Shown: in pieces, positions 36,993 to 44,520 of the stretch
Layout: every line of letters begins with the position of its first letter
Position numbering within the stretch: the stretch's first letter is position 1
Assembly: GCA_020249145.1 (NCBI GenBank)
Contig: JADCGF010000001.1
Span: 124,001 to 188,000, forward strand
DNA: 64,000 nucleotides
Source: Roseomonas sp.
GTDB taxonomy: Bacteria; Pseudomonadota; Alphaproteobacteria; Acetobacterales; Acetobacteraceae
Reading direction: 5' to 3'
Notes under the pieces: generated by a model
What the model saw: the letters and a program-made list of their open reading frames with translations, nothing else
Database searches by the model: none
Told to the model about the DNA's origin: nothing
Program-made: the position numbers and the translations under genes

Positions 36993-37148
36993 ATGGCTGA
37001 GAAAGAGCATTATGACTTCATCGAAGTGACCGCCGCCGATATCCTCGCCGATCGTCGCGTGGGGTGGGAGGATTTCACACGCTTCGTCACCTGGTCCACC
37101 GGCGCGATTATTGTGGTGCTGATCCTGATGGCGATTTTCCTGGTCTGA
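36993..37148 (+). CDS. aa3-type cytochrome c oxidase subunit IV (small, 51 aa)
   Basis: Short membrane protein of 51 residues. The soluble N terminus is followed by FTRFVTWSTGAIIVVLILMA, one transmembrane helix that fits the bacterial aa3 oxidase subunit IV family. ATG at 36993 has GGGGAAAG about 6 bases upstream. It sits 27 bases after purN and is followed by a strong terminator, so it is probably cotranscribed with purMN. No other oxidase genes are in the window, so assignment rests on the helix pattern and length alone. Confidence 0.65.
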   Translation: MAEKEHYDFIEVTAADILADRRVGWEDFTRFVTWSTGAIIVVLILMAIFLV

Positions 37149-37176
37149 CGCCTGACGCCTGACGCGTATCGGCTTG

Positions 37177-37205
37177 AAAAAAGGCGGCCTTGACCGCCCT
37201 TTTTG
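37177..37205. terminator. bidirectional Rho-independent terminator
   Basis: GGCGG and CCGCC arms enclose CCTTGA, with an A run on the left (37177-37182) and a T run on the right (37201-37204). Read in either direction the stem is followed by T residues, so it can end both the purMN/oxidase transcript and the plsC transcript. Confidence 0.85.
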
Positions 37206-37215
37206 TTGGTTGCCC

Positions 37216-37926
37216 TTATGCCTGCGCCATCAATCGCGCTGTCTCAGCTTCAATCTGGCTTTCAAGTGCCTCCATCAGCGGCTTGCGCGCAAGCCCCGCC
37301 GGCAGGGCGGGCAGGATGGAAATGGCTATCACCCCAGGGGTCTTGTGAAACGCCCTTCTTCCCCAACGCAGCCCGCTATTGGTCGCGACCGGATAGCAGG
37401 CCACGCCACTACCCATGACCAGCGCGGCCACGCCCGGCTGATAGGGCACCCTTTCGCCAGGCGCGGAACGCGTGCCTTCGGGGAAAATCACCAAAGGCCG
37501 GCCTTCATCCAGCACGCGCTTCGCATCGCGCACCATGGCGCGGAGTGCCGCGCCACCACCGTCCCGATCCACCGCCACCGCCCCGGCATGGCGTGCCACG
37601 CGGCCCCAAAATGGCAGGTTCAGCAATTCGCGCTTCAGCACATAACTCGGCCCCTCAAGCAGCGCGAGCCAGACGAAGGTATCAAAGGCCGATTGGTGTT
37701 TTGAGGCGATAATCGCCGCCCCAGGCGCGATATTCTTCAAGCCGGTCACTTCAACGCGAATTTTGCAAATGACGCGCAGCAACCAGATGATGAGGCGCGC
37801 CCAAAGCTGGATGAAGCGGCGCATGGCGCGTGGATGAAAGGGCAGCAACACCATCGCCATGATGGCGCTAAGCGCGGTGATCGTCATGAAAAGTGCATTG
37901 AAGATGCAGGAACGCAGCCAGATCAT
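37216..37926 (-). CDS. plsC: 1-acyl-sn-glycerol-3-phosphate acyltransferase
   Basis: Membrane-bound acyltransferase of 236 residues that makes phosphatidate. One or two N-terminal hydrophobic segments are followed by the HX4D motif (KHQSAFD) and by FPEGTRS, the glycerolphosphate-binding block. ATG at 37926 overlaps the stop of the YdcF-like gene (ATGA). It is the last gene of the coupled ftsE-ftsX-ydcF-plsC run and ends just before the bidirectional terminator. Confidence 0.92.
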   Translation of the reverse strand: MIWLRSCIFNALFMTITALSAIMAMVLLPFHPRAMRRFIQLWARLIIWLLRVICKIRVEVTGLKNIAPGAAIIASKHQSAFDTFVWLALLEGPSYVLKRELLNLPFWGRVARHAGAVAVDRDGGGAALRAMVRDAKRVLDEGRPLVIFPEGTRSAPGERVPYQPGVAALVMGSGVACYPVATNSGLRWGRRAFHKTPGVIAISILPALPAGLARKPLMEALESQIEAETARLMAQA

Positions 37927-38513
37927 ATCCGCCTTCCACCGAATATCGCCGAAAGCCCAAGCTCGGCACCGAGGAACTTCATGTATTCGCCAAACAACAA
38001 CCCCCAATTGCGCGGCTGCCAAAAGGCACCTTCCGCGCGCAGTCTGGCGGGTGTGACGGGATGCGCCTGCACGCGCAAGCCCGGCATGGCGCGGCGCAAT
38101 TCCGCACGTGCGCGCGGCATGTGATAACCCGCCGTGACCAGCCGGATGGTCGCAATCTGCCGGGGCCTGGCCCAGGCGGCGATTTCCACCGCATTGCCGC
38201 GTGTGGAGGCCGCCGCATGGCCAAGCTCCACCCGGCCGGCAAGCTTCGCGGGATCCACACCCGCGCCGCGCGCCAGATCCGCAAGCCGCGAATCGGGATG
38301 CACGCCCGAGACAAAAAGCCGCGGCGCCAAGCCTTCATCGAGCAAGCGAAAGCCAGTCTCCACCCTCTCAGCCCCGCCGGTCAGCACCACAATGGCGTCC
38401 GCCGCGCTGCTATGCGTGGCGGGTTCCTGCACGGCGCGCAGGAACCAGATGAAGCCGCCAAGCCAAAGCAGCAGCGGCACCAAGGCCAAGAACCAAAGCC
38501 GCCGCGGCTTCAT
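37923..38513 (-). CDS. YdcF/SanA-like DUF218 protein
   Basis: About 196 residues. A single N-terminal hydrophobic helix (WFLALVPLLLWLGGFIWFL) anchors a DUF218 domain (ADAIVVLTGGAERVETGF; RLFVSGVHPDS; TRGNAVEIAAW; LVTAGYHMPRA). Related proteins such as ElyC and SanA influence envelope integrity. ATG at 38513 overlaps the ftsX stop (ATGA), and its stop overlaps the plsC start. The position between cell-division and phospholipid genes supports an envelope role. Confidence 0.88.
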   Translation of the reverse strand: MKPRRLWFLALVPLLLWLGGFIWFLRAVQEPATHSSAADAIVVLTGGAERVETGFRLLDEGLAPRLFVSGVHPDSRLADLARGAGVDPAKLAGRVELGHAAASTRGNAVEIAAWARPRQIATIRLVTAGYHMPRARAELRRAMPGLRVQAHPVTPARLRAEGAFWQPRNWGLLFGEYMKFLGAELGLSAIFGGRRI

Positions 38514-39364
38514 GGCAGGCGCCGCAACCACAAAAGGATGCTGGCCTTTGCGGACCCCCAGGCGATAAGCGCAGCGCTGATCGGGATGGCGGCAAGGCCA
38601 AGCCAAGGCAGGTCCTGCGGGGTGATATCGGGCAGCATCGGTCCGGCAAGGCGCAATAGCGCCCAGACCAGGCCGCCTGCCAAAGCCACCCCCAGAATGG
38701 CCCCCAGCACGGCAAGCCAGGCGGTGCGGCGGGCGAAGCGCCCGGCGATGTCGCGATCCGCCGCGCCCAGCATATGCAGCACCATGACCGAATCGCGCCG
38801 CGCCGCGATGCCCGCGCGCACCGCAAGCACCACCACCGAAGCCCCCACCAGCGCCACCAGCGCCAGCACCGCCAAGGCAGCGGCTGAAACAGCGCGCGCC
38901 ACCGCGGCAAGCCGCGCGACAAACACCCCATGCGCTTCCGTCACCGCACCGGGCACGGCTTCGGCCACCCTATCGCCAATCAGCACCGGGTCAGCGGCCA
39001 GATCGGCCAGGCGCAATTCAATCACGCCGGGCAGCGGCAGCCCGGCGACATCCCCCAGCCAGGGGCGCAGCAATTCTGCCATGCGCGCCGTATCCACCGC
39101 CTGAGCCTCACGCACCGCCGGCAGGGCGCGCAACGCCCCCAGCGCCGCTTCCATGCGTTCCGGGGTTGGGTTCGGGATTTGCACCGTCACGGCAGCATTG
39201 GCGCCTTGCTGCCAGCGCTTGGCGAGTTGGTTCACTGCTTCATGCCCCGCCAGCGCACAGGTCGCGAATAGCGCCATGGCCGCGATCAGCCCGATCAGCA
39301 GCCGATCCGCCAGCGCGCCGCGCAGGCCAATCGGGTCCGTCCTGCCACCGGCTTCACGGCGCAT
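38510..39364 (-). CDS. ftsX: cell-division ABC transporter permease FtsX
   Basis: About 284 residues with the FtsX layout: TM1 (LLIGLIAAMALFATCAL), a periplasmic domain for activating cell-wall hydrolases (about 45-150), then three helices (AALAVLALVALVGASVVV and later segments). ATG at 39364 lies inside the last codons of ftsE (11-base overlap). The frame runs further upstream, but the part ahead of MRREAGG lies within ftsE. It is partnered by FtsE just upstream. Confidence 0.9.
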   Translation of the reverse strand: MRREAGGRTDPIGLRGALADRLLIGLIAAMALFATCALAGHEAVNQLAKRWQQGANAAVTVQIPNPTPERMEAALGALRALPAVREAQAVDTARMAELLRPWLGDVAGLPLPGVIELRLADLAADPVLIGDRVAEAVPGAVTEAHGVFVARLAAVARAVSAAALAVLALVALVGASVVVLAVRAGIAARRDSVMVLHMLGAADRDIAGRFARRTAWLAVLGAILGVALAGGLVWALLRLAGPMLPDITPQDLPWLGLAAIPISAALIAWGSAKASILLWLRRLP

Positions 39365-40028
39365 CAATGACGCGGCCTTCTGAAAGGGTGATGATTCGGG
39401 CCGGGTGGCGCGCGGGCAAATCCTCGGAATGGGTTGCGACCACAATCGCGGTGCCCAGCCGGTTCATTTCCACAAACAACGCTATCAGCCGGCGGGCTTC
39501 AAACACATCCAATTCCGAGGTCGGTTCATCGGCGATCAGCAAGGCAGGACGCGTGATGATGGCGCGCGCGATGGCGATGCGTTGCTGTTCGCCGCCGGAA
39601 AGTTCCGCCGGCGCGCGCCCCGCCTTGCTGGCAAGGCCCAGCCAATCCAGGATTTCATTGACATCCTGCCGGACAGCGCCTTCCGCCCGGCCCGCAAGCC
39701 GTAACGGCAGCGCCACATTATCCCAGGCGGAAAGATGCGCCAGCAGGCGGAATTCCTGATGCACCACGCCGATCTTGCGCCTAAGCGCCGGCAGGGCGGT
39801 GCGTTCCGCCTGCCCGATATTGGTGCCGAGCACCGAAACCACGCCGCTTGAGGGCCTGATGGCGGCCTGCATCAGCCTGAGCACCGAGCTTTTCCCCGCC
39901 CCGGAAGGCCCGAGCAGCCAGGTGAAGCTTCCTTCCCCCAAGGCGAAGGAGACATCGCGCAAGGCTTCCTGCCCGGGTTCGCCCCAAGGTGTTGGATAGG
40001 CCAGCACAACACGCCCGAATCTTACCAT
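39354..40028 (-). CDS. ftsE: cell-division ABC ATPase FtsE
   Basis: Cytosolic nucleotide-binding subunit of FtsEX, 224 residues. Walker A is GPSGAGKS (40-47), the Q loop lies in VVHQEFRLL, the ABC signature is LSGGEQQR, Walker B is ALLIADEP, and the switch His lies in VATHSEDL. The D-loop reads TSELD rather than the common TGNLD. The start is taken as ATG at 40028, where conservation begins; the open frame continues 30 residues further upstream. It is divergent from the zinc-finger gene with about 80 bases between starts. Confidence 0.93.
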   Translation of the reverse strand: MVRFGRVVLAYPTPWGEPGQEALRDVSFALGEGSFTWLLGPSGAGKSSVLRLMQAAIRPSSGVVSVLGTNIGQAERTALPALRRKIGVVHQEFRLLAHLSAWDNVALPLRLAGRAEGAVRQDVNEILDWLGLASKAGRAPAELSGGEQQRIAIARAIITRPALLIADEPTSELDVFEARRLIALFVEMNRLGTAIVVATHSEDLPARHPARIITLSEGRVIDAP

Positions 40029-40107
40029 AAGGCCTGTTTCGCATGGCAGGGGCTTCGGGCTCAATCTTTCGCTTGCCGAGAAGCCTGCAGTGACGGAAAA
40101 TAGCTGC

Positions 40108-40533
40108 ATGTTGATCACATGCCCGAATTGCGAAGCTGAGTATCAGGTGCTGGAGCACCTGTTGCACGACCACTTGCGCCCACTGCGCTGCGGCCAATGC
40201 AGGACGGTGTTCCCCATCACGGAACCGCCCGCGCCCGCGCCTGAGCCTGCGGAGTTCCGCACGCCGGAGCCCCCGCCCGCCCCGCTGGTGACGGAGGAGC
40301 CCCGCGCGGTACCGAAGCCTTTGGCGGAGGAAGTGCGGCCCGAGCCAGACTTGGCGCGCGTTACCCCGCCGGAGGGGGCGGAGGGGGCTTCTTCGCGCGG
40401 GCTGCGCGTAGCCTGGGCGGCTTCGATCTTATTGCTGATCGGCGGCGGGCTTGCCGCGATTATCCAGCGAGATGCGGTGATGGCAGCCTGGCCGCCCGCG
40501 GCGCGGTTGTTTGGAGCGTTGGGGTTGGGGTGA
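40108..40533 (+). CDS. MJ0042-type zinc-finger protein with one membrane helix
   Basis: About 141 residues. The N-terminal CPNCEAEYQV ... RCGQC is a four-cysteine zinc ribbon of the MJ0042 family. A Pro/Glu-rich linker (about 40-100) and a single helix (VAWAASILLLIGGGLAAII) follow. Such proteins often sit beside ftsE in alphaproteobacteria; function is unknown. GTG at 40090 is an alternative start that adds six residues. Base composition falls abruptly after this gene. Confidence 0.8.
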   Translation: MLITCPNCEAEYQVLEHLLHDHLRPLRCGQCRTVFPITEPPAPAPEPAEFRTPEPPPAPLVTEEPRAVPKPLAEEVRPEPDLARVTPPEGAEGASSRGLRVAWAASILLLIGGGLAAIIQRDAVMAAWPPAARLFGALGLG

Positions 40534-40680
40534 GGCTGGGGGCGGATAGGCGGTTTTGATATTCGGGCAGCCGGAACGCCAATCGGTAACAAGTCATTTT
40601 GCGACGGCGTGTGGTGCTGCTGCGCGAACCGGCCTCTGTTACTCAATTCGCCACTTTGGTCCAGAAGCCGCTCACCGTGG

Positions 40681-43242
40681 TCATGATTCATCAAATTCTA
40701 GAGTCTCGGCACGGGCTCTTAGTTTGTCAATTTCATTGCAAACAGCATCTCGTAACTCAGACTGATGTAGCAAAAGCCAAGCAAGCTCTCGTAAAGCATT
40801 CAGTGATGCTGGGTTCTTTCGGATACTAAAAAGGTAATTGCCGACCGCTTCATCAATGTTTCCTCTAACTTTATAGACATGCCCGAGGGATAGATAAACT
40901 TCTGCCGGATCCGACCCGGCTTTTAATGCTTCTCGATAAATCCGGATACTCTCTTCAGAATGGCCACTCTCCTTTGCGGCGTGCCCAGCTTGCATCAATA
41001 CTTTATGGTCCGTGGGGACCAGTTCTAGAGCTTTTGTGTACCATTCATAGGCTTCGGTCCATTTCTGTGCATTTCTTGCGGCGTCGGCCTTCTTTAGACG
41101 ATCCAAAAATGCTTTGTGTCGAAGCGGATTTCTGAATAAACCTATCACCAACAATAAAAAGTGCGCTTTTGACGCAATATAGCCACTTGAACTCCGCAAA
41201 AACGCGCCAGCTGAACGCCGATCAAGACGCCGCTGAGCATGGCCTAACGACCACCGACCGTGAGCCGCGGGCTTCAGTGCTTGCTCGGCCGACACAACCA
41301 CAGAAGGCCTTGAAGGCACAAGGAGCACATCGTTCAGATTAGGCAACGCTTCCAATTGAACGCCGTCAAACCAAAAACGCGCGCAATTATCGGTCCCCCT
41401 TCTTATCCGGAACTCAACGTCATTTTCAGTTGAGTGAAGATGAAAGGTCAATGCAACCTTCTCTATACTGCCCGAACCGCTGATTGTTTTTTGATATTCC
41501 TGCTTGACTCCCTGCCCGGCCACATGAACATCAAAAACCAGCATACAGGCAGAGCCTTTGACACATCGCACAAGGAACGTCGCACAATAGGATCCACTCG
41601 GTAATCTTACGTAAGGGCCAAAAACCGCATGTGAAAGAGTCGGGACCTCTGGAGGTTCGAGATAAAAATCATTGGGGTCGCCTGTGAGGCCGTTAAAGCT
41701 AAAAAGTTGGGGGCGCAGAGCAATTCCCCCCCCTTCTTCGGCGCTTTGTCTCCTTAACTGAAGATTAAAAATCTCTGACTGTAACGCATCTATCTTTGTG
41801 AATGCGTTTTCCAAAGCTATCAGATCATATTGAGAAAGGCGGTTGTGATTATGATCATGCGGGAATGACGGAATAGGCGAGAGGGGAGTATTTTCACGAA
41901 TTTCCTCAGCCAGCCTTAAAGCTGCATCTCGAAAACGAGGGACGATGTCTGAAACGACAGGCGGGTCCCCAGCAAGGCTAGAAGGAGCGATTTTTGACAG
42001 CGTCGGCGTAGAGAAGTCTCCGTCTGAAGCAAAGAGAGCGTGAACAATTTGCCGCTCAATCACTTGCTCAGAAAAAATTTCTTCTGCTAGTGTCTTTTGA
42101 TAATGAATTAGATCTTCGCGGACGTGCTTGTTCAAACATAAAATCGTCGCAGCAGCGACTGAGCTATAGTCTAGCTCAGGGAAGAAAAAAGGATGCCGTT
42201 TCGTCCAGTCTGAAAACGCAGTGGTCGCAAAGCATACAACAGGAACTTTTTTTCTCATCGCTTCGAATATTGGCAGCCCGAACCCTTCGTGTTCCGACAA
42301 ACAGACAAACATTGTGGCAGATTCAAAAAGGGACTCCAGTTCTTGATTGGATACCTCGCTCGCCCAAACTATGGAAACTTCCGCTGCCGTTGCATCAGCG
42401 ATTGCCGATTGAAAAGACGGCATAGTTTCCAATGCCTGCTTATCGCCGCGACCCGCAAACACTACTCGTACCCTTAGTTTTTCCGCTGGCGTTCTTGCCA
42501 TCTTAGCGAGCCATGTTCGCAGAAATACTGCCGCCTCAATAACGAAGCGGTGGCCTTTATGAGCAACAATCCTGCTCACCCACAACAGAGTGATTTCATT
42601 TGGAGTTTGGAAGTCCGCTTGAGAAAGGGAAAAACTTCCATCTTTGGCATTTTCAATAAGCTTCAATGACGGCTTATCGCTTTCCGTATATTTTCTGGCC
42701 AAAGAGAAATCATTGGCTGTCGTTGTTTTCGTCAAGAGAGGTGATGCTGGATAAACTACCTTCGGCTCAAATCTCCCCTTTCCTAAATCAAGAAGCTGTG
42801 CCTTTGTAAAATTGGAATTCACCCAGAACGAAAATTCATCAAGCCGTGCAAACTCTGCGATCCGCTTAAAGCCCTCGTGAGAGCGGCGTGCGTACTTCAT
42901 ATCTCCGGCCATATAAAACCAAGGCGGAGTATTATTATGCCACCGAACGATTACTTCGCATTCCAAACCCCGTAGTACTTGATCAATTTCGGGCCAACCG
43001 TCGCAGAAATGATAAATAATCTTGTCGGGGCACCCTCCGCTGCGTATCTCAGCCAAGAGCAAGTCGACGCTTTCAATGAAAACGCCCGGGTATAATTCTG
43101 GGTTAAATCGTTCAGCGAAAATTCGCACTTTTACGTCGGGGGGCACAAATTTTTTTGCCACATTGTATTGGAAGATACAATCATATCCGATTGAATCGCT
43201 AAGCTCAAAGAGACCCTGTACGATGAAAGCGATGTTACGCAT
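40681..43242 (-). CDS. GT-B glycosyltransferase with C-terminal TPR repeats
   Basis: Large predicted cytosolic protein of 853 residues. A glycosyltransferase family 4-like fold lies in the first ~420 residues, with LWVSRIVAHKGH (about 219-230) and the donor-binding EHEGFGLPIFEAM (about 316-328). A central all-beta region (about 515-635) resembles a carbohydrate-binding sandwich but was not assigned to a family. Two to three TPR units lie at about 717-825 (WTEAYEWYTKALELVP; PAEVYLSLGHVYKVRG). Donor and acceptor are unknown; surface polysaccharide or protein glycosylation are options. The gene is clearly AT-richer than its neighbours, suggesting transfer. It is probably cotranscribed with the methyltransferase 73 bases upstream. 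Confidence 0.8.
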   Translation of the reverse strand: MRNIAFIVQGLFELSDSIGYDCIFQYNVAKKFVPPDVKVRIFAERFNPELYPGVFIESVDLLLAEIRSGGCPDKIIYHFCDGWPEIDQVLRGLECEVIVRWHNNTPPWFYMAGDMKYARRSHEGFKRIAEFARLDEFSFWVNSNFTKAQLLDLGKGRFEPKVVYPASPLLTKTTTANDFSLARKYTESDKPSLKLIENAKDGSFSLSQADFQTPNEITLLWVSRIVAHKGHRFVIEAAVFLRTWLAKMARTPAEKLRVRVVFAGRGDKQALETMPSFQSAIADATAAEVSIVWASEVSNQELESLFESATMFVCLSEHEGFGLPIFEAMRKKVPVVCFATTAFSDWTKRHPFFFPELDYSSVAAATILCLNKHVREDLIHYQKTLAEEIFSEQVIERQIVHALFASDGDFSTPTLSKIAPSSLAGDPPVVSDIVPRFRDAALRLAEEIRENTPLSPIPSFPHDHNHNRLSQYDLIALENAFTKIDALQSEIFNLQLRRQSAEEGGGIALRPQLFSFNGLTGDPNDFYLEPPEVPTLSHAVFGPYVRLPSGSYCATFLVRCVKGSACMLVFDVHVAGQGVKQEYQKTISGSGSIEKVALTFHLHSTENDVEFRIRRGTDNCARFWFDGVQLEALPNLNDVLLVPSRPSVVVSAEQALKPAAHGRWSLGHAQRRLDRRSAGAFLRSSSGYIASKAHFLLLVIGLFRNPLRHKAFLDRLKKADAARNAQKWTEAYEWYTKALELVPTDHKVLMQAGHAAKESGHSEESIRIYREALKAGSDPAEVYLSLGHVYKVRGNIDEAVGNYLFSIRKNPASLNALRELAWLLLHQSELRDAVCNEIDKLRARAETLEFDES

Positions 43243-43315
43243 TCAAGTCTCTTTGCAAAAGCGACAGACGAAGTTTATTTGAAACCGAACCCGACCGAAA
43301 TGACGCACGATACCC

Positions 43316-43960
43316 TTACCACTTTGAAAACACTAAAATTCGATTTGAATAGTTAAAGGTCGTCGAGTGAAATTCTTCACAAAATCTGTTTGTTGCCTCC
43401 TCGTCAAAGTGCATACCAACTGCCCTAATCATAAAGTCACGCCACCAGTTTAGCGGTTCAAATATGAGATGCGTCGGCTCATTGGGATCACTCTTCTCCC
43501 CATGCTCATATACCGCAGGAACAATAAGCAGGTCACGGGTTGTTGCAGACCACAGACGACGCGCAGCCCCCGCCAACTCATCGTACGGCAAATGTTCAAG
43601 GACATCGTAACAATATACGAGATCATAACGCTCGGGCAGGTCAGACCTGCTAATATCGAGTCTTGTTACGAAAGGACTATTTGCTTCCCGCACGGCCCAA
43701 TCGGAGACGTCCACACCGAATGCTTTGACGCCCAACTCGCGAAGCTTGGCGACGGTGTGCCCAACGGCACACCCGACATCGACTGAGGAGCGCGGACGAA
43801 AAAACCGAAACAAAGTCTCCCCAAGGATCCCGTTAGGACCTCGCGCGTTCTCAACGTAGTTAGAATAGTTGCTTTTCGACCGGTCACCCTGAAAATACTC
43901 TTCATTATACACGCCCGCCAAGGGACCAAAGCGATTGGTGTCTTGCGGGCTCGAGCTCAT
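43316..43960 (-). CDS. class I SAM-dependent methyltransferase
   Basis: Cytosolic methyltransferase of 214 residues. The SAM-binding motif is VDVGCAVGHTVAKLRELG, with the acidic residue in AFGVDVSDWA and motif II/III in DLVYCYDVLEHLPYDEL. This Methyltransf_11/23-type layout is frequent in polysaccharide gene sets. ATG at 43960 is chosen because AGGA lies about 8 bases upstream; the open frame continues 86 residues further but this part looks unrelated. Base composition is low in GC like the glycosyltransferase gene. The acceptor may be a sugar of the same glycan, which is inference. Confidence 0.83.
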   Translation of the reverse strand: MSSSPQDTNRFGPLAGVYNEEYFQGDRSKSNYSNYVENARGPNGILGETLFRFFRPRSSVDVGCAVGHTVAKLRELGVKAFGVDVSDWAVREANSPFVTRLDISRSDLPERYDLVYCYDVLEHLPYDELAGAARRLWSATTRDLLIVPAVYEHGEKSDPNEPTHLIFEPLNWWRDFMIRAVGMHFDEEATNRFCEEFHSTTFNYSNRILVFSKW

Positions 43961-44328
43961 TTTTTGATTCCTGCGGTTTAGATTCTTGAAAACTGTCCTT
44001 CCATGGCTCATTTCGGCTGTCAAGGTAGGCAGCTTGGATTTCCAGCACCCGCGCCAGTGGTCCGGTCGCTGCTGTCGGTTTCCGACAGCAGCGTGAATCG
44101 GCCAACCAAATGTCGGGCTAGTGGTGCGGAGGGGCAGTTTTAGATGGCGAAAGATTAGCATGAGTCGCACCACCAGAGAATTTCGAGGCTTCCCTAAATG
44201 CCCGCCCGCAATCGGCAAGAAACGCCCTGCCCACCCCCAGGCGCCCCTATTTCCTCATCGCCCCGGGTTCCAAATTCCCCCTTTTTGCGGCAGGTTATGC
44301 CTGAAATGCATGGGGGGCTTCCAGCCAA
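43961..44328. other. intergenic region at the edge of the AT-rich insert
   Basis: This 368-base stretch contains a perfect 12-bp hairpin (44067-44093) and an imperfect 11-bp inverted repeat pair (44118-44128 and 44166-44176). Both strands have open frames here without recognised homology. It may be the scar of a mobile element, but no transposase was identified. Confidence 0.4.
44067..44093. repeat. perfect 12-bp hairpin
   Basis: CGCTGCTGTCGG and its exact complement CCGACAGCAGCG are separated by TTT. No T run follows on either side, so a terminator role is not obvious. It lies upstream of the methyltransferase gene, at the boundary of the AT-rich insert. Confidence 0.7.
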
Positions 44329-44520
44329 ATGACCGAAGAAGAAATCCTTGCCGGCGCGGCGGGCATCACCACCGGGCTCAAGACCCACCCCAATGAAGTG
44401 GCGGAAGCCATCGCCGCCTCTCGCCGCGTGGCCGGTGCCTTCACGCGGCCTGCCGATGAAACTACCGAACCCATGCCGCCCTATGCCGCGCCACTCCCCG
44501 CCAGGGGGTCACGCGCATGA
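44329..44520 (+). CDS. AtzG/GatC-like small amidase partner
   Basis: Protein of 63 residues, mostly helical, resembling AtzG-like (DUF4089) proteins, which are GatC-type partners of AtzE amidases. The N-terminal helix region (MTEEEILAGAAGI) is followed by VAEAIAASRRVAGAF and a Pro-rich tail. Its start has a run of G about 8 bases upstream. The stop overlaps the amidase start (ATGA), a strong hint that it is the amidase partner. Identification rests on length, composition and position rather than on invariant residues. Confidence 0.6.
   Translation: MTEEEILAGAAGITTGLKTHPNEVAEAIAASRRVAGAFTRPADETTEPMPPYAAPLPARGSRA

Noticed and set aside
37145..37165. three tandem CTGACGC heptamers after the oxidase-subunit gene
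   Set aside because: Very short repeat overlapping a stop codon; no further structure or copies seen.
43961..44218. 86-residue N-terminal extension of the methyltransferase
   Set aside because: No methyltransferase conservation in it, and a good ribosome-binding site precedes the ATG at 43960; it more likely reflects the inverted-repeat-bearing scar region.
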